Source: Anaerolineae bacterium (GTDB taxonomy: Bacteria; Chloroflexota; Anaerolineae; 4572-78; J111). From it: a stretch of DNA of 64,000 bases. A model generated the notes under the pieces. It made no database searches. It had not been told where the DNA came from and was given only the letters and a program-made list of their open reading frames with translations. Below are positions 9,395-16,280 of this stretch, in pieces. A program made the translations under genes and the position numbers. The stretch's first letter is position 1. The number at the start of each line of letters is the position of its first letter. The stretch lies in contig JAJVIM010000024.1 of NCBI GenBank assembly GCA_022071955.1, positions 17,576 to 81,575 on the forward strand. Reading direction: 5' to 3'.

Positions 9395-10432
9395 ATGCGT
9401 GCAGCAATGATGCATGGCCCCGGCGATGTCCGGGTTGAAAATGTTCCCGACGCCAAAATAAATGAACCCACCGACGCTCTTATCCGCGTTACCCGCGCCT
9501 CTGTCTGCGGCAGTGATCTGTGGCCGTACCGGGGATTTGCAGAATTTAGCGAAACCGGCATCCCAATGGGCCACGAGGCTATTGGTGTGGTTGAAGCGGT
9601 TGGGACATCTGTGCAAAATATCAACGTTGGCGATTTTGTTGCCATGCCGTTTGCTTACTCGGATGGCACCTGTGCCCACTGCCAGGCGGGAATTCACACC
9701 TCGTGCATCCACGGGGGGTTCTTTGGCATCGGTGTTGTCGGCGGAGCGCAGGCCGAAGCGATTCGTATCCCCCAGTCCGATGGCACTCTCGTCCCCCTGC
9801 CGGGTGGGCTAGACAGCGCGGTAATGCCTTCTCTCCTCACCCTCACCGACGTGATGGCCACCGGCCACCACGCCGCCGTCACCGCGCGTGTCAGCCCCGG
9901 CAAAATTGCGGCGGTGGTTGGCGATGGCGCGGTTGGGTTGTGCGGCGTGATCGCTGCCAAACGTCTCGGCGCGGAGCAGATCATTCTGCTGGGCCGCCAG
10001 CCCGACCGCCTGGAACTGGGCAAATCGTTTGGAGCCACCGACATCGTTACTGAACGGGGCGAAGAAGCGGTGGAGCGCGTGCGCCAACTGACCGGCGGTT
10101 ACGGCGTTCACTCCGTCCTTGAGTGCGTTGGCACGGATCTGTCGATGCAAACCGCGCTCGACATTGCCCGGCCCGGTGGCGCCATTGGTCGGGTGGGCGT
10201 GCCGCACGATGTTACCATTCCGGCGGCGTCTCCCACCTTCTTCAAAAACCTGACCATCAGCGGCGGCCCCGCCCCGGCCCGGGCTTACATTGGGGAGTTG
10301 CTGCCGGACGTGCTGGAGGGGCGGGTTGAGCCGGGCCGCGTTTTTGACCTTGTAACCAATCTCGATGGCGTGCCGGACGGCTATCGGGCGATGAACGAAC
10401 GCGCGGCCATCAAAGCCATCATCGAGTTTTAG
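9395..10432 (+). CDS. Zinc-dependent medium-chain alcohol dehydrogenase
   Basis: A 345-residue MDR dehydrogenase. Catalytic zinc ligands are Cys38 ('ASVCGSDLW') and His60-Glu61 ('MGHEAIG'). The structural-zinc loop 'SDGTCAHCQAGIHTSC' has Cys93, Cys96 and Cys104, but Asp90 stands where the first Cys usually is. A Rossmann motif 'VVGDGAVGLCG' begins near 173, and 'LLGRQPDRLELGKSFGATD' follows. It probably oxidises an alcohol or reduces an aldehyde with NAD(P). GGAG precedes the ATG by about nine bases. It lies 27 bp from the LLM gene, in the MerR operon. The Asp substitution occurs in some subfamilies, so it is not taken as loss of function. Confidence 0.9.
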   Translation: MRAAMMHGPGDVRVENVPDAKINEPTDALIRVTRASVCGSDLWPYRGFAEFSETGIPMGHEAIGVVEAVGTSVQNINVGDFVAMPFAYSDGTCAHCQAGIHTSCIHGGFFGIGVVGGAQAEAIRIPQSDGTLVPLPGGLDSAVMPSLLTLTDVMATGHHAAVTARVSPGKIAAVVGDGAVGLCGVIAAKRLGAEQIILLGRQPDRLELGKSFGATDIVTERGEEAVERVRQLTGGYGVHSVLECVGTDLSMQTALDIARPGGAIGRVGVPHDVTIPAASPTFFKNLTISGGPAPARAYIGELLPDVLEGRVEPGRVFDLVTNLDGVPDGYRAMNERAAIKAIIEF

Positions 10433-10455
10433 CGAGTTTTAGAAGGAGTGCGCTC

Positions 10456-10836
10456 ATGAGCGTTTGGACCAGCGACGAACTCAACAAGATTGGCACTGCT
10501 GAAGAACTGGACATTATTCCACGCCGGCTCGATGGCACGCTGCGCAAACCAGTGATCATCTGGGTTGTCCGCGTTGGCGACGACCTCTACGTCCGTTCCT
10601 ACCGGGCACGGAACGGAGCATGGTTCCGCGCCACTCAGGTGAGTCGCCAGGGCCGCATCCGGGCCGGCGGCATCGAGAAAGATGTCACCTTTGTGAATGA
10701 AACCAACCCCGGCCTCAACGACCAGATCGATGCCGCCTACCGCGCCAAATACGGGCGCTACCCGCAGTATGTGGCCCCAATGTTAACCGCCGAGGTGCGG
10801 TCTACAACCATCAAACTGGTGCCGCGGTTGGAATAA
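10456..10836 (+). CDS. DUF2255 family protein
   Basis: A 126-residue protein of the DUF2255 type, with 'WTSDELNKIGTAEELDI', 'VIIWVVRVGDDLYVRSYRAR', 'GAWFRATQ' and 'AAYRAKYGRY'. The fold resembles the flavin-reductase-like/nitroreductase split barrels, and the family often sits beside oxidoreductases, but its biochemical role is not established. AAGGAG lies nine bases before the ATG. It is inside the MerR operon, 23 bp after the alcohol dehydrogenase and 13 bp before the last aldo/keto reductase. Confidence 0.85.
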   Translation: MSVWTSDELNKIGTAEELDIIPRRLDGTLRKPVIIWVVRVGDDLYVRSYRARNGAWFRATQVSRQGRIRAGGIEKDVTFVNETNPGLNDQIDAAYRAKYGRYPQYVAPMLTAEVRSTTIKLVPRLE

Positions 10837-10849
10837 AGGAGATTCAAAA

Positions 10850-11833
10850 ATGGAATATGCAAAACTTGGTAACACCGGCCTGGATGTATCACAGATTTGT
10901 CTGGGTTGTATGAGTTTTGGCTCGGCGGAGGGCTGGGTTCACAACCAATGGGCCCTGAATGAGGACGACAGCCGCGTTATCATCAAACGGGCGCTGGATT
11001 TGGGGGTCAATTTCTTTGATACGGCCAATGTCTATGCCCGCGGCGTCAGCGAAGAAATACTTGGGCGCGCCCTCAAGGATTTCGCCAACCGGGATGAAGT
11101 GGTGATCGCCACCAAAGTCCACGGCAAAATGCACGACGGCCCCAACGGCTCCGGCCTGTCCCGCAAAGCCATTCTGAGCGAAATTGATAAAAGCCTGGCG
11201 CGTCTGGGCGTTGATTATGTCGACCTTTACATCATCCACCGCTGGGATTACAACACCCCCATCGAAGAAACAATGGCGGCGCTGCACGATGTGGTGAAAG
11301 CCGGGAAGGTCAGATATATCGGCGCTTCGGCCATGTACGCCTGGCAATTCCAGAAGGCGCTATTTGTGGCGGAAAAGAACGGCTGGACGCGCTTTGTCTC
11401 GATGCAGAGTCACCTGAACTTGCTCTACCGGGAGGAAGAACGGGAGATGATGCCGCTTTGCCGCGCCGAAAAAATTGCGGTCACCCCCTACAGTCCGCTG
11501 GCCGCGGGCAGATTGGCGCGGGCCTGGTCGGAGAGCACCACGCGGCTGGAAACCGACCCCATTGCCAAGTGGAAATACGATGCCACCGCTGACGCCGACA
11601 AACTGGTTGTTGAGCGCGTGGCCGAAATTGCCACAAAACACAATACGCCGCGGGCGCACATCGCCCTGGCGTGGCTGTTGCACAAAGAACCGGTCATTGC
11701 ACCGGTCATTGGGGCCACCAAAATCTCTCACCTTGAAAGCGCGGTTGAGTCCCTGTCAGTCAAGCTGACGCCCGACGACATCACATTTCTGGAAGAGCCG
11801 TATGTCCCCCATCCGGTCGTGGGGCCGAATTAA
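10850..11833 (+). CDS. Aldo/keto reductase, YajO-like
   Basis: A 327-residue aldo/keto reductase, clearly different in sequence from the one at 7096. The tetrad is Asp57 and Tyr62 ('FFDTANVYARG'), Lys89 ('IATKVHGKM') and His130 ('LYIIHRWDYNTPIEE'). 'SHLNLLYREEEREM' and 'VTPYSPLAAGRLAR' are typical of the YajO/AKR11-like branch. AAGGAG sits eight bases before the ATG. This is the last gene of the MerR operon; copy B of the dispersed hairpin repeat follows about 120 bp later and may terminate transcription. The natural substrate is unknown. Confidence 0.92.
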   Translation: MEYAKLGNTGLDVSQICLGCMSFGSAEGWVHNQWALNEDDSRVIIKRALDLGVNFFDTANVYARGVSEEILGRALKDFANRDEVVIATKVHGKMHDGPNGSGLSRKAILSEIDKSLARLGVDYVDLYIIHRWDYNTPIEETMAALHDVVKAGKVRYIGASAMYAWQFQKALFVAEKNGWTRFVSMQSHLNLLYREEEREMMPLCRAEKIAVTPYSPLAAGRLARAWSESTTRLETDPIAKWKYDATADADKLVVERVAEIATKHNTPRAHIALAWLLHKEPVIAPVIGATKISHLESAVESLSVKLTPDDITFLEEPYVPHPVVGPN

Positions 11834-11873
11834 GTGATGCCAATCCCGTTTTTGAATGCGGCTCCCACTTGAG

Positions 11874-12008
11874 TTAACGGGCACAAAGTTAAGCATCACA
11901 GGGTTATTCTCAATGATCGCCAGTTGGTAGCCCCCCAAATCTTTAAGCACTCACAGCCCCGTCGATATTCGGCGGGGCTGTATATTTGCATTGAACCGGG
12001 TCAAAATG
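11874..12008 (+). repeat. Dispersed intergenic repeat, copy B (shortened)
   Basis: It contains 'AAAGTTAAGCATCACAGG', 'CAGTTGGTAG', a hairpin CAGCCCC (11954-11960) with GGGGCTG (11974-11980), and the tail 'GCATTGAACCGGGTCAAAA'. The 'TTGGTTGAAATGA' module of the other copies is missing, so this copy carries a deletion. It lies just after the MerR operon. Bases 12009-12188 before eutA show no gene. Confidence 0.7.
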
Positions 12009-12188
12009 CGAACTCACTAAAAAAAGCTCTGTTTTGTCCCTTTCCCGGATGTCCATCAAAGTGGGGCTACCTCACTTTTTCAAGTATAGTACCAGTTAGT
12101 TTACACGCTTTTATCTTTGTTCTGCAACAACTCTGATAATTGAGCGCCGCCCAAAATTTGTCTAATAGACGCCTCTGCCGCCCTGCGT

Positions 12189-12200
12189 TATAATTTAGCC
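12189..12200 (+). promoter_or_regulatory. -10 box placed for leaderless eutA transcript
   Basis: TATAAT at 12189-12194 is followed by six bases and then ATG 12201, with no Shine-Dalgarno sequence. The geometry is identical to that before 2681. No convincing -35 is seen at 16-18 bp. A leaderless eut mRNA is inferred. Confidence 0.5.
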
Positions 12201-13622
12201 ATGATCAGCGTTGGCATCGACATTGGTACGACCACCACCCAGATAATATTTTCCCGGCTGGAGTTGCAGGGCGGCCTTGGGCTGCAACGGGCCACCATCG
12301 CCGCCACCGAAATTTTGTACCGCAGCCGGGCCAGTTTTACGCCACTCACCAGCGCCGAGGCAATTGACGCCGACGGCGTGGTGGCGCTGCTGCGGCAGGA
12401 ATACCGGCAGGCCGGCTTTACCCCCGCAGATATCGAGCTGGGCGCGGCCATTATCACCGGCGAAACGGCCAAAAAGCGCAACGCTCCGGCGCTGCTGCAA
12501 GGTCTGTCGGAGTTGGCCGGCGATTTTGTGGTGTCGGTGGCCGGGCCACATCTGGAAGGCGTTATCGCCGGGCGCGGCTCCGGCGCGGCGGCCTATTCCG
12601 CGCAGCACTTCACCCCCGTCTTAAATGTAGACATCGGCGGCGGCACAACCAACAGCGCCCTGTTTCGGCAGGGACAGGCCGTTGGGGCGGCAGCCGGCAA
12701 CGTGGGCGGGCGGCTGCTGAAAATCAACCCGCGCACGCAGCGCCTTGAGCAAATTGCGCCGCCCGGCCAGCTTGTGCTCGATGCCGTGGGCTTGCCGCTA
12801 CGCCCCGGCGACCGCCCCACGCTGCCCCAGCTTCGTATGTTCACCGATGCCCTGGCCAGCGTGGTGGTGCAACTCATCGATGGTAGCACCTCGCTGCTGG
12901 CCGAAGCGCTGCGCCTTACGCCGCCGCTGGCGGGTTTGCCGGCAGGCGGGCTTGTGTTCCTGTCGGGTGGGGTAGCGCATCATTTTTACCAGCCTGCCGC
13001 GCCCATTCAATCGCTGGAACAGGTGTTGCTGCATGGCGATGTTGGCCCGCTGCTGGCCGATTCGCTGCGGCGGCACCCCGGTTTGCAGCGGTATACCGTG
13101 CGCCGCCCGCGTGAGACCACCGGCGCCACGGTGATTGGCGCGGGCACCCAAACCATCAGCCTGAGCGGCAGCACCCTGTGGCTGGAGCCGGGCTTGCTGC
13201 CCATTCGTAACGCGCCGGTCATCCGCCCCATCTGGGCTGGCGCAGCGCCCTCCCGCGCCGCCGTGGCCGCCGCTGTGCGGCAGGCGCTCACCTACAGCGA
13301 TCTCGATGCCGCCGTTACGCAGGTGGCCATTGCGTTGGAGTTGACCTGGCCGGTAGATTATCCCTCGCTGCTGGAGTTGGCCCACGGGCTGGCGCTGGCG
13401 GCCAATGATTTGCCATTAACCCGCCCTTTGCTTATTATTGTCACCAGCGATCACGCCCGTGTGCTGGGGCAACTCATCAAAAGCATCGCTCCAACTCGCC
13501 CCCTGCTGGTAGTAGACCAGATTTCTCTGGCTCAAGGTGACACCATCGACCTTGGCCGGCCCACACTCGGCGGGCAAATTGTGCCTTTAAGTATCAAAAC
13601 TTTATATTTTTATGCGGGATAG
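12201..13622 (+). CDS. eutA: Ethanolamine ammonia-lyase reactivase EutA
   Basis: A 473-residue protein of the ASKHA (actin/Hsp70-like) fold. The phosphate motif 'SVGIDIGTTTTQIIF' opens the protein and a second nucleotide motif 'NVDIGGGTTNSALF' lies near 138-151. 'GLVFLSGGVAHHF' marks the adenosine-binding part. EutA uses ATP to exchange damaged cobalamin from ethanolamine ammonia-lyase for fresh adenosylcobalamin. Length fits the family. It is the first gene of eutABC; its stop overlaps an alternative ATG of eutB. No microcompartment shell genes, transporter or eutR-type regulator are visible nearby. Confidence 0.93.
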   Translation: MISVGIDIGTTTTQIIFSRLELQGGLGLQRATIAATEILYRSRASFTPLTSAEAIDADGVVALLRQEYRQAGFTPADIELGAAIITGETAKKRNAPALLQGLSELAGDFVVSVAGPHLEGVIAGRGSGAAAYSAQHFTPVLNVDIGGGTTNSALFRQGQAVGAAAGNVGGRLLKINPRTQRLEQIAPPGQLVLDAVGLPLRPGDRPTLPQLRMFTDALASVVVQLIDGSTSLLAEALRLTPPLAGLPAGGLVFLSGGVAHHFYQPAAPIQSLEQVLLHGDVGPLLADSLRRHPGLQRYTVRRPRETTGATVIGAGTQTISLSGSTLWLEPGLLPIRNAPVIRPIWAGAAPSRAAVAAAVRQALTYSDLDAAVTQVAIALELTWPVDYPSLLELAHGLALAANDLPLTRPLLIIVTSDHARVLGQLIKSIAPTRPLLVVDQISLAQGDTIDLGRPTLGGQIVPLSIKTLYFYAG

Positions 13623-13626
13623 ACCT

Positions 13627-14994
13627 ATGCTTTTAAGAACAAAGTTGTTTGGCAAGAGCTATGAATTTGGCGATATCCGTGAGTTGATGGGCAAGGCCAA
13701 CGAGCCGAAATCAGGCGATGAACTGGCCGGGGTGGCCGCCGCCACCGCCACCGAGCGCGTGGCCGCCCGGTACGTGCTGGCCGAACTGCCCCTGAGCGTG
13801 CTGCGGGCCAACCCCGCCGTCCCCTACGATCAGGATGAAGTAACCCGCGCTATAGACGATGCCGTGGACGAGGCGGTTTATCAGGAAATCAAAGGCTGGA
13901 CGGTGGGTGATTTCAGAGAGTGGCTGCTGGCCAACCGCACCACTCAAGCCGACATCGAGCGGGTACGGGCCGGGTTGACCGCCGAAATGGTGGCCGCCGT
14001 CACCAAGCTGATGTCTAACCTGGATTTAATTTATGCCGCCCGCAAAATCACGGTGACGGCCCACAGCGCCAACACCATTGGGCAGCGCGGCACCCTGGCC
14101 AGCCGCTTGCAGCCCAACCACCCCACCGACAGCCCGGAAGGCATCCGCGCCGAAATTTACGAGGGGCTGGCCTACGGTTCCGGCGACAGCGTCATCGGCA
14201 TCAACCCGGTGGACGACAGCCTGAGCAGCGTCAGCCGCCTGCTGGACATGACTCACGACATCATCCGGCAGTGGAAAATCCCCACCCAAAACTGCGTGCT
14301 GGCCCACGTGACCACGCAGATGCAAGCCATGAAGGCGGGCGCGCCGGTGGGGCTGGTTTTTCAAAGCCTGGCCGGCTCGGAGCGGGCCAACGAGAGTTTT
14401 GGCATCAACGTGGGGTTGATGGACGAAGCCTACGCGCTTTCGCGCCAATATTGCTGGCCCGCCGGCCCCAACACCATGTATTTTGAAACCGGGCAGGGGT
14501 CGGCCCTGTCCGCCGATGCCCACCACGGCTGGGACCAACTGACGATGGAGGCTCGTATTTACGGGCTGGCCAAACGGTGGCAGCCGTTTCAGGTGAACAC
14601 CGTGGTTGGCTTTATTGGGCCGGAATACCTGTACGATGCCACCCAGATTACCCGCGCCGGGCTGGAAGACCACTTTATGGGCAAGCTGACCGGCCTGCCG
14701 ATGGGCTGCGACGCCTGCTACACCAACCACGCCCGCGCCACCCAAAACGACATCGAGAATCTGGCGGTGCTGCTGGCCGCGGCGGGCTGCAACTATTTTA
14801 TGGGCGTGCCCATGGGCGATGATGTGATGCTGGCCTACCAATGCACCAGTTATCACGACGCCGCCGCGCTGCGTCAAACGCTCAACCTGCGGCCGCTGCC
14901 AGAGTTTGAAATCTGGCTGGAAACTATGGGGCTGCTAAAAGACGGTATGCTCACCGAACAGGCCGGCGATCCCACGTTTTTCCTGCGAAAATAA
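13627..14994 (+). CDS. eutB: Ethanolamine ammonia-lyase large subunit EutB
   Basis: A 455-residue catalytic subunit that, with EutC and adenosylcobalamin, converts ethanolamine to acetaldehyde and ammonia. It matches the enterobacterial protein along its length: 'SGDELAGVAAATATERVAA', 'PTQNCVLAHVTTQMQAMKAG', 'YFETGQGSALSADAHHGWDQ', 'NTVVGFIGPEYLYDATQI', 'GLEDHFMGKLTGLPMGCDAC', and the end 'AGDPTFFLRK'. The start at 13627 aligns with the family ('MLLRTKLFGK'); an upstream in-frame ATG at 13612 overlaps eutA by 11 bases. The gene begins five bases after eutA. Acetaldehyde from this enzyme could be handled by the adjacent MerR operon, which is speculation. Confidence 0.95.
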   Translation: MLLRTKLFGKSYEFGDIRELMGKANEPKSGDELAGVAAATATERVAARYVLAELPLSVLRANPAVPYDQDEVTRAIDDAVDEAVYQEIKGWTVGDFREWLLANRTTQADIERVRAGLTAEMVAAVTKLMSNLDLIYAARKITVTAHSANTIGQRGTLASRLQPNHPTDSPEGIRAEIYEGLAYGSGDSVIGINPVDDSLSSVSRLLDMTHDIIRQWKIPTQNCVLAHVTTQMQAMKAGAPVGLVFQSLAGSERANESFGINVGLMDEAYALSRQYCWPAGPNTMYFETGQGSALSADAHHGWDQLTMEARIYGLAKRWQPFQVNTVVGFIGPEYLYDATQITRAGLEDHFMGKLTGLPMGCDACYTNHARATQNDIENLAVLLAAAGCNYFMGVPMGDDVMLAYQCTSYHDAAALRQTLNLRPLPEFEIWLETMGLLKDGMLTEQAGDPTFFLRK

Positions 14995-15015
14995 AAAATC
15001 CACCCCTCCCCCCAA

Positions 15016-15132
15016 CCCCCTCCCCAATTCCTGGGGAGGGGGAGCGGTTGATAAAGGGTGGAGTTGAGCGGCGAAGCCGCTCAACTCCACCCTAAAAATT
15101 ATTGCCCCCCTTCTCCCTTTGGGAGAAGGGGG
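15016..15132. repeat. Three consecutive GC-rich hairpins between eutB and eutC
   Basis: Hairpin 1 pairs ccccctcccc (15016-15025) with ggggaggggg (15033-15042). Hairpin 2 is a perfect 18-bp stem, 15055-15072 with 15076-15093, closed by a GAA triloop. Hairpin 3 is a perfect 12-bp stem, 15106-15117 with 15121-15132, with a TTT loop. C-tract/G-tract hairpins like 1 and 3 are a common REP-like class in Chloroflexota and cyanobacteria. Their position inside an operon could reduce eutC expression or protect the upstream mRNA. Confidence 0.85.
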
Positions 15133-15169
15133 TTAGGGGGGATGAGGGCCAATGATTGGAGAAAAAGCC

Positions 15170-15952
15170 ATGACCACTAACCCAATTACCATCGATCTAC
15201 CCGACCCAACCCTGCCGGCTGCCCGCCAGCGCGCCGGGCTGCAAAACCCGCGGCACGCCGAGGGGGCAGCCGCCCTGCAAGCCACCACGCCGGCCCGCAT
15301 TGGCGTGGGCCGAGCCGGGGCGCGTCCCCGTACCGGTACTATTCTGCTATTTCAGGCCGACCACGCCGTTACGCAGGATGCCCTGATGCGGGAGGTTGAC
15401 CCGCAATTACTGGAAGATTTGGGGCTGTGGGTGGTCAACAGCCAGGCCGGCAGCCGGCAGGAATACCTCAAACGGCCCGATCTGGGCCGCCGCCTGACCG
15501 ACGCCGCCCGGCAAACCGTCGCCGAGCGCTGCGTGATGCAGCCGGATGTGCAGATTTTTGTGGGAGATGGGCTTAGCGCCGCGGCCATTGAGCACAACCT
15601 GCCGCATATTCTGCCGGTGCTAAAACACGGCCTCTCGGCAGCCGGATTATCGATGGGGACGCCGTTTTTTGTGCGCAATGCGCGGGTGGGGCTGCTCAAC
15701 CCGGTAAACGCGGTGGTGGATGCCAAAGTGTGCGCCGTGCTCATCGGCGAGCGCCCCGGCCTGGCCCGCGCCGAAAGCCTGAGCATTTACGCCGGCTATC
15801 GCCCGCAACCAGACTCCACGGACGCTAACCGAAACGCCATCTGCAACATTTACCAGGACGGCCTCAACCCGCTGGAAGCCGGGGCCGTGGCGGTGCAACT
15901 CTTCCAGAAAATGATCGAGCGCCAGACGAGCGGGGTTAGCTTAACAGCCTAG
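15170..15952 (+). CDS. eutC: Ethanolamine ammonia-lyase small subunit EutC
   Basis: A 260-residue small subunit that forms the adenosylcobalamin site with EutB. Family segments are 'PARIGVGRAGARPRTGTIL', 'FQADHAVTQDALMREVD', 'PDVQIFVGDGLSAAAIEHN' and 'VLIGERPGLARAESLSIYAG'. ATG 15170 is chosen because GGAG at 15158-15161 stands eight bases before it; an upstream in-frame ATG at 15152 lacks a good site. It is separated from eutB by 175 bp filled with three hairpins, unusual for genes whose products form a fixed complex. Repeat copy C follows. Confidence 0.93.
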   Translation: MTTNPITIDLPDPTLPAARQRAGLQNPRHAEGAAALQATTPARIGVGRAGARPRTGTILLFQADHAVTQDALMREVDPQLLEDLGLWVVNSQAGSRQEYLKRPDLGRRLTDAARQTVAERCVMQPDVQIFVGDGLSAAAIEHNLPHILPVLKHGLSAAGLSMGTPFFVRNARVGLLNPVNAVVDAKVCAVLIGERPGLARAESLSIYAGYRPQPDSTDANRNAICNIYQDGLNPLEAGAVAVQLFQKMIERQTSGVSLTA

Positions 15953-16016
15953 AAAAAATTGCAACTGTGGTTTGGTAGACAGGAGCGGTGAATAACCACA
16001 GCCTGAAAATCTTCAG

Positions 16017-16190
16017 TTGAACGCATGTTAAGCCAGCTTCGACACGTTCTCCACATACAATCGCCCTACCCAGTTGGCTTTAATGAGGTCAATATTCATA
16101 AACTGACAGTAACCGAAACAGTTAAATACAACTCTGCCGGTGACATACGGGGCTGTATATTTGCTTAAAGTTGAATCAAATAGGGGTCGA
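16017..16190 (+). repeat. Dispersed intergenic repeat, copy C
   Basis: Modules in order are 'TTGAACGCATGTTAAGCC' with 'AGCTTCGACACG', 'CCACATACAATCGCCCT', 'CAGTTGGCTTTAATGA', 'CAGTTAAATACAACTCTGCC', 'GGGGCTGTATATTTGC' and the tail 'GTTGAATCAAATAGG'. The hairpin is weaker than in copies B and D. It fills most of the gap between eutC and the next regulator. Confidence 0.7.
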
Positions 16191-16247
16191 AAAAAATTTT
16201 GACGATTTGCTTCCAACCTGCTGCTAACAGAATTGAAAGGAATTCCC

Positions 16248-16276
16248 TATAATATCCACGTATGAGTGCTGGAGGC
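16248..16276 (+). promoter_or_regulatory. -10 box and SD for the LuxR gene
   Basis: TATAAT lies at 16248-16253. GGAGG at 16271-16275 stands five bases before ATG 16281. Transcription would start near 16260, giving a short leader of about 20 bases. Confidence 0.5.
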
Positions 16277-16280
16277 TTTT

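Noticed and set aside
9665..9707. Missing first structural-zinc cysteine (Asp90) in the alcohol dehydrogenase as a sign of inactivation
   Set aside because: All catalytic residues remain, and Asp at this place occurs in functional relatives.
14026..14877. Open frame of 283 codons opposite eutB
   Set aside because: EutB matches its family along the full length, so this is a GC-rich shadow.
16028..16216. Small minus-strand frame in the gap after eutC
   Set aside because: It lies wholly in dispersed repeat copy C.
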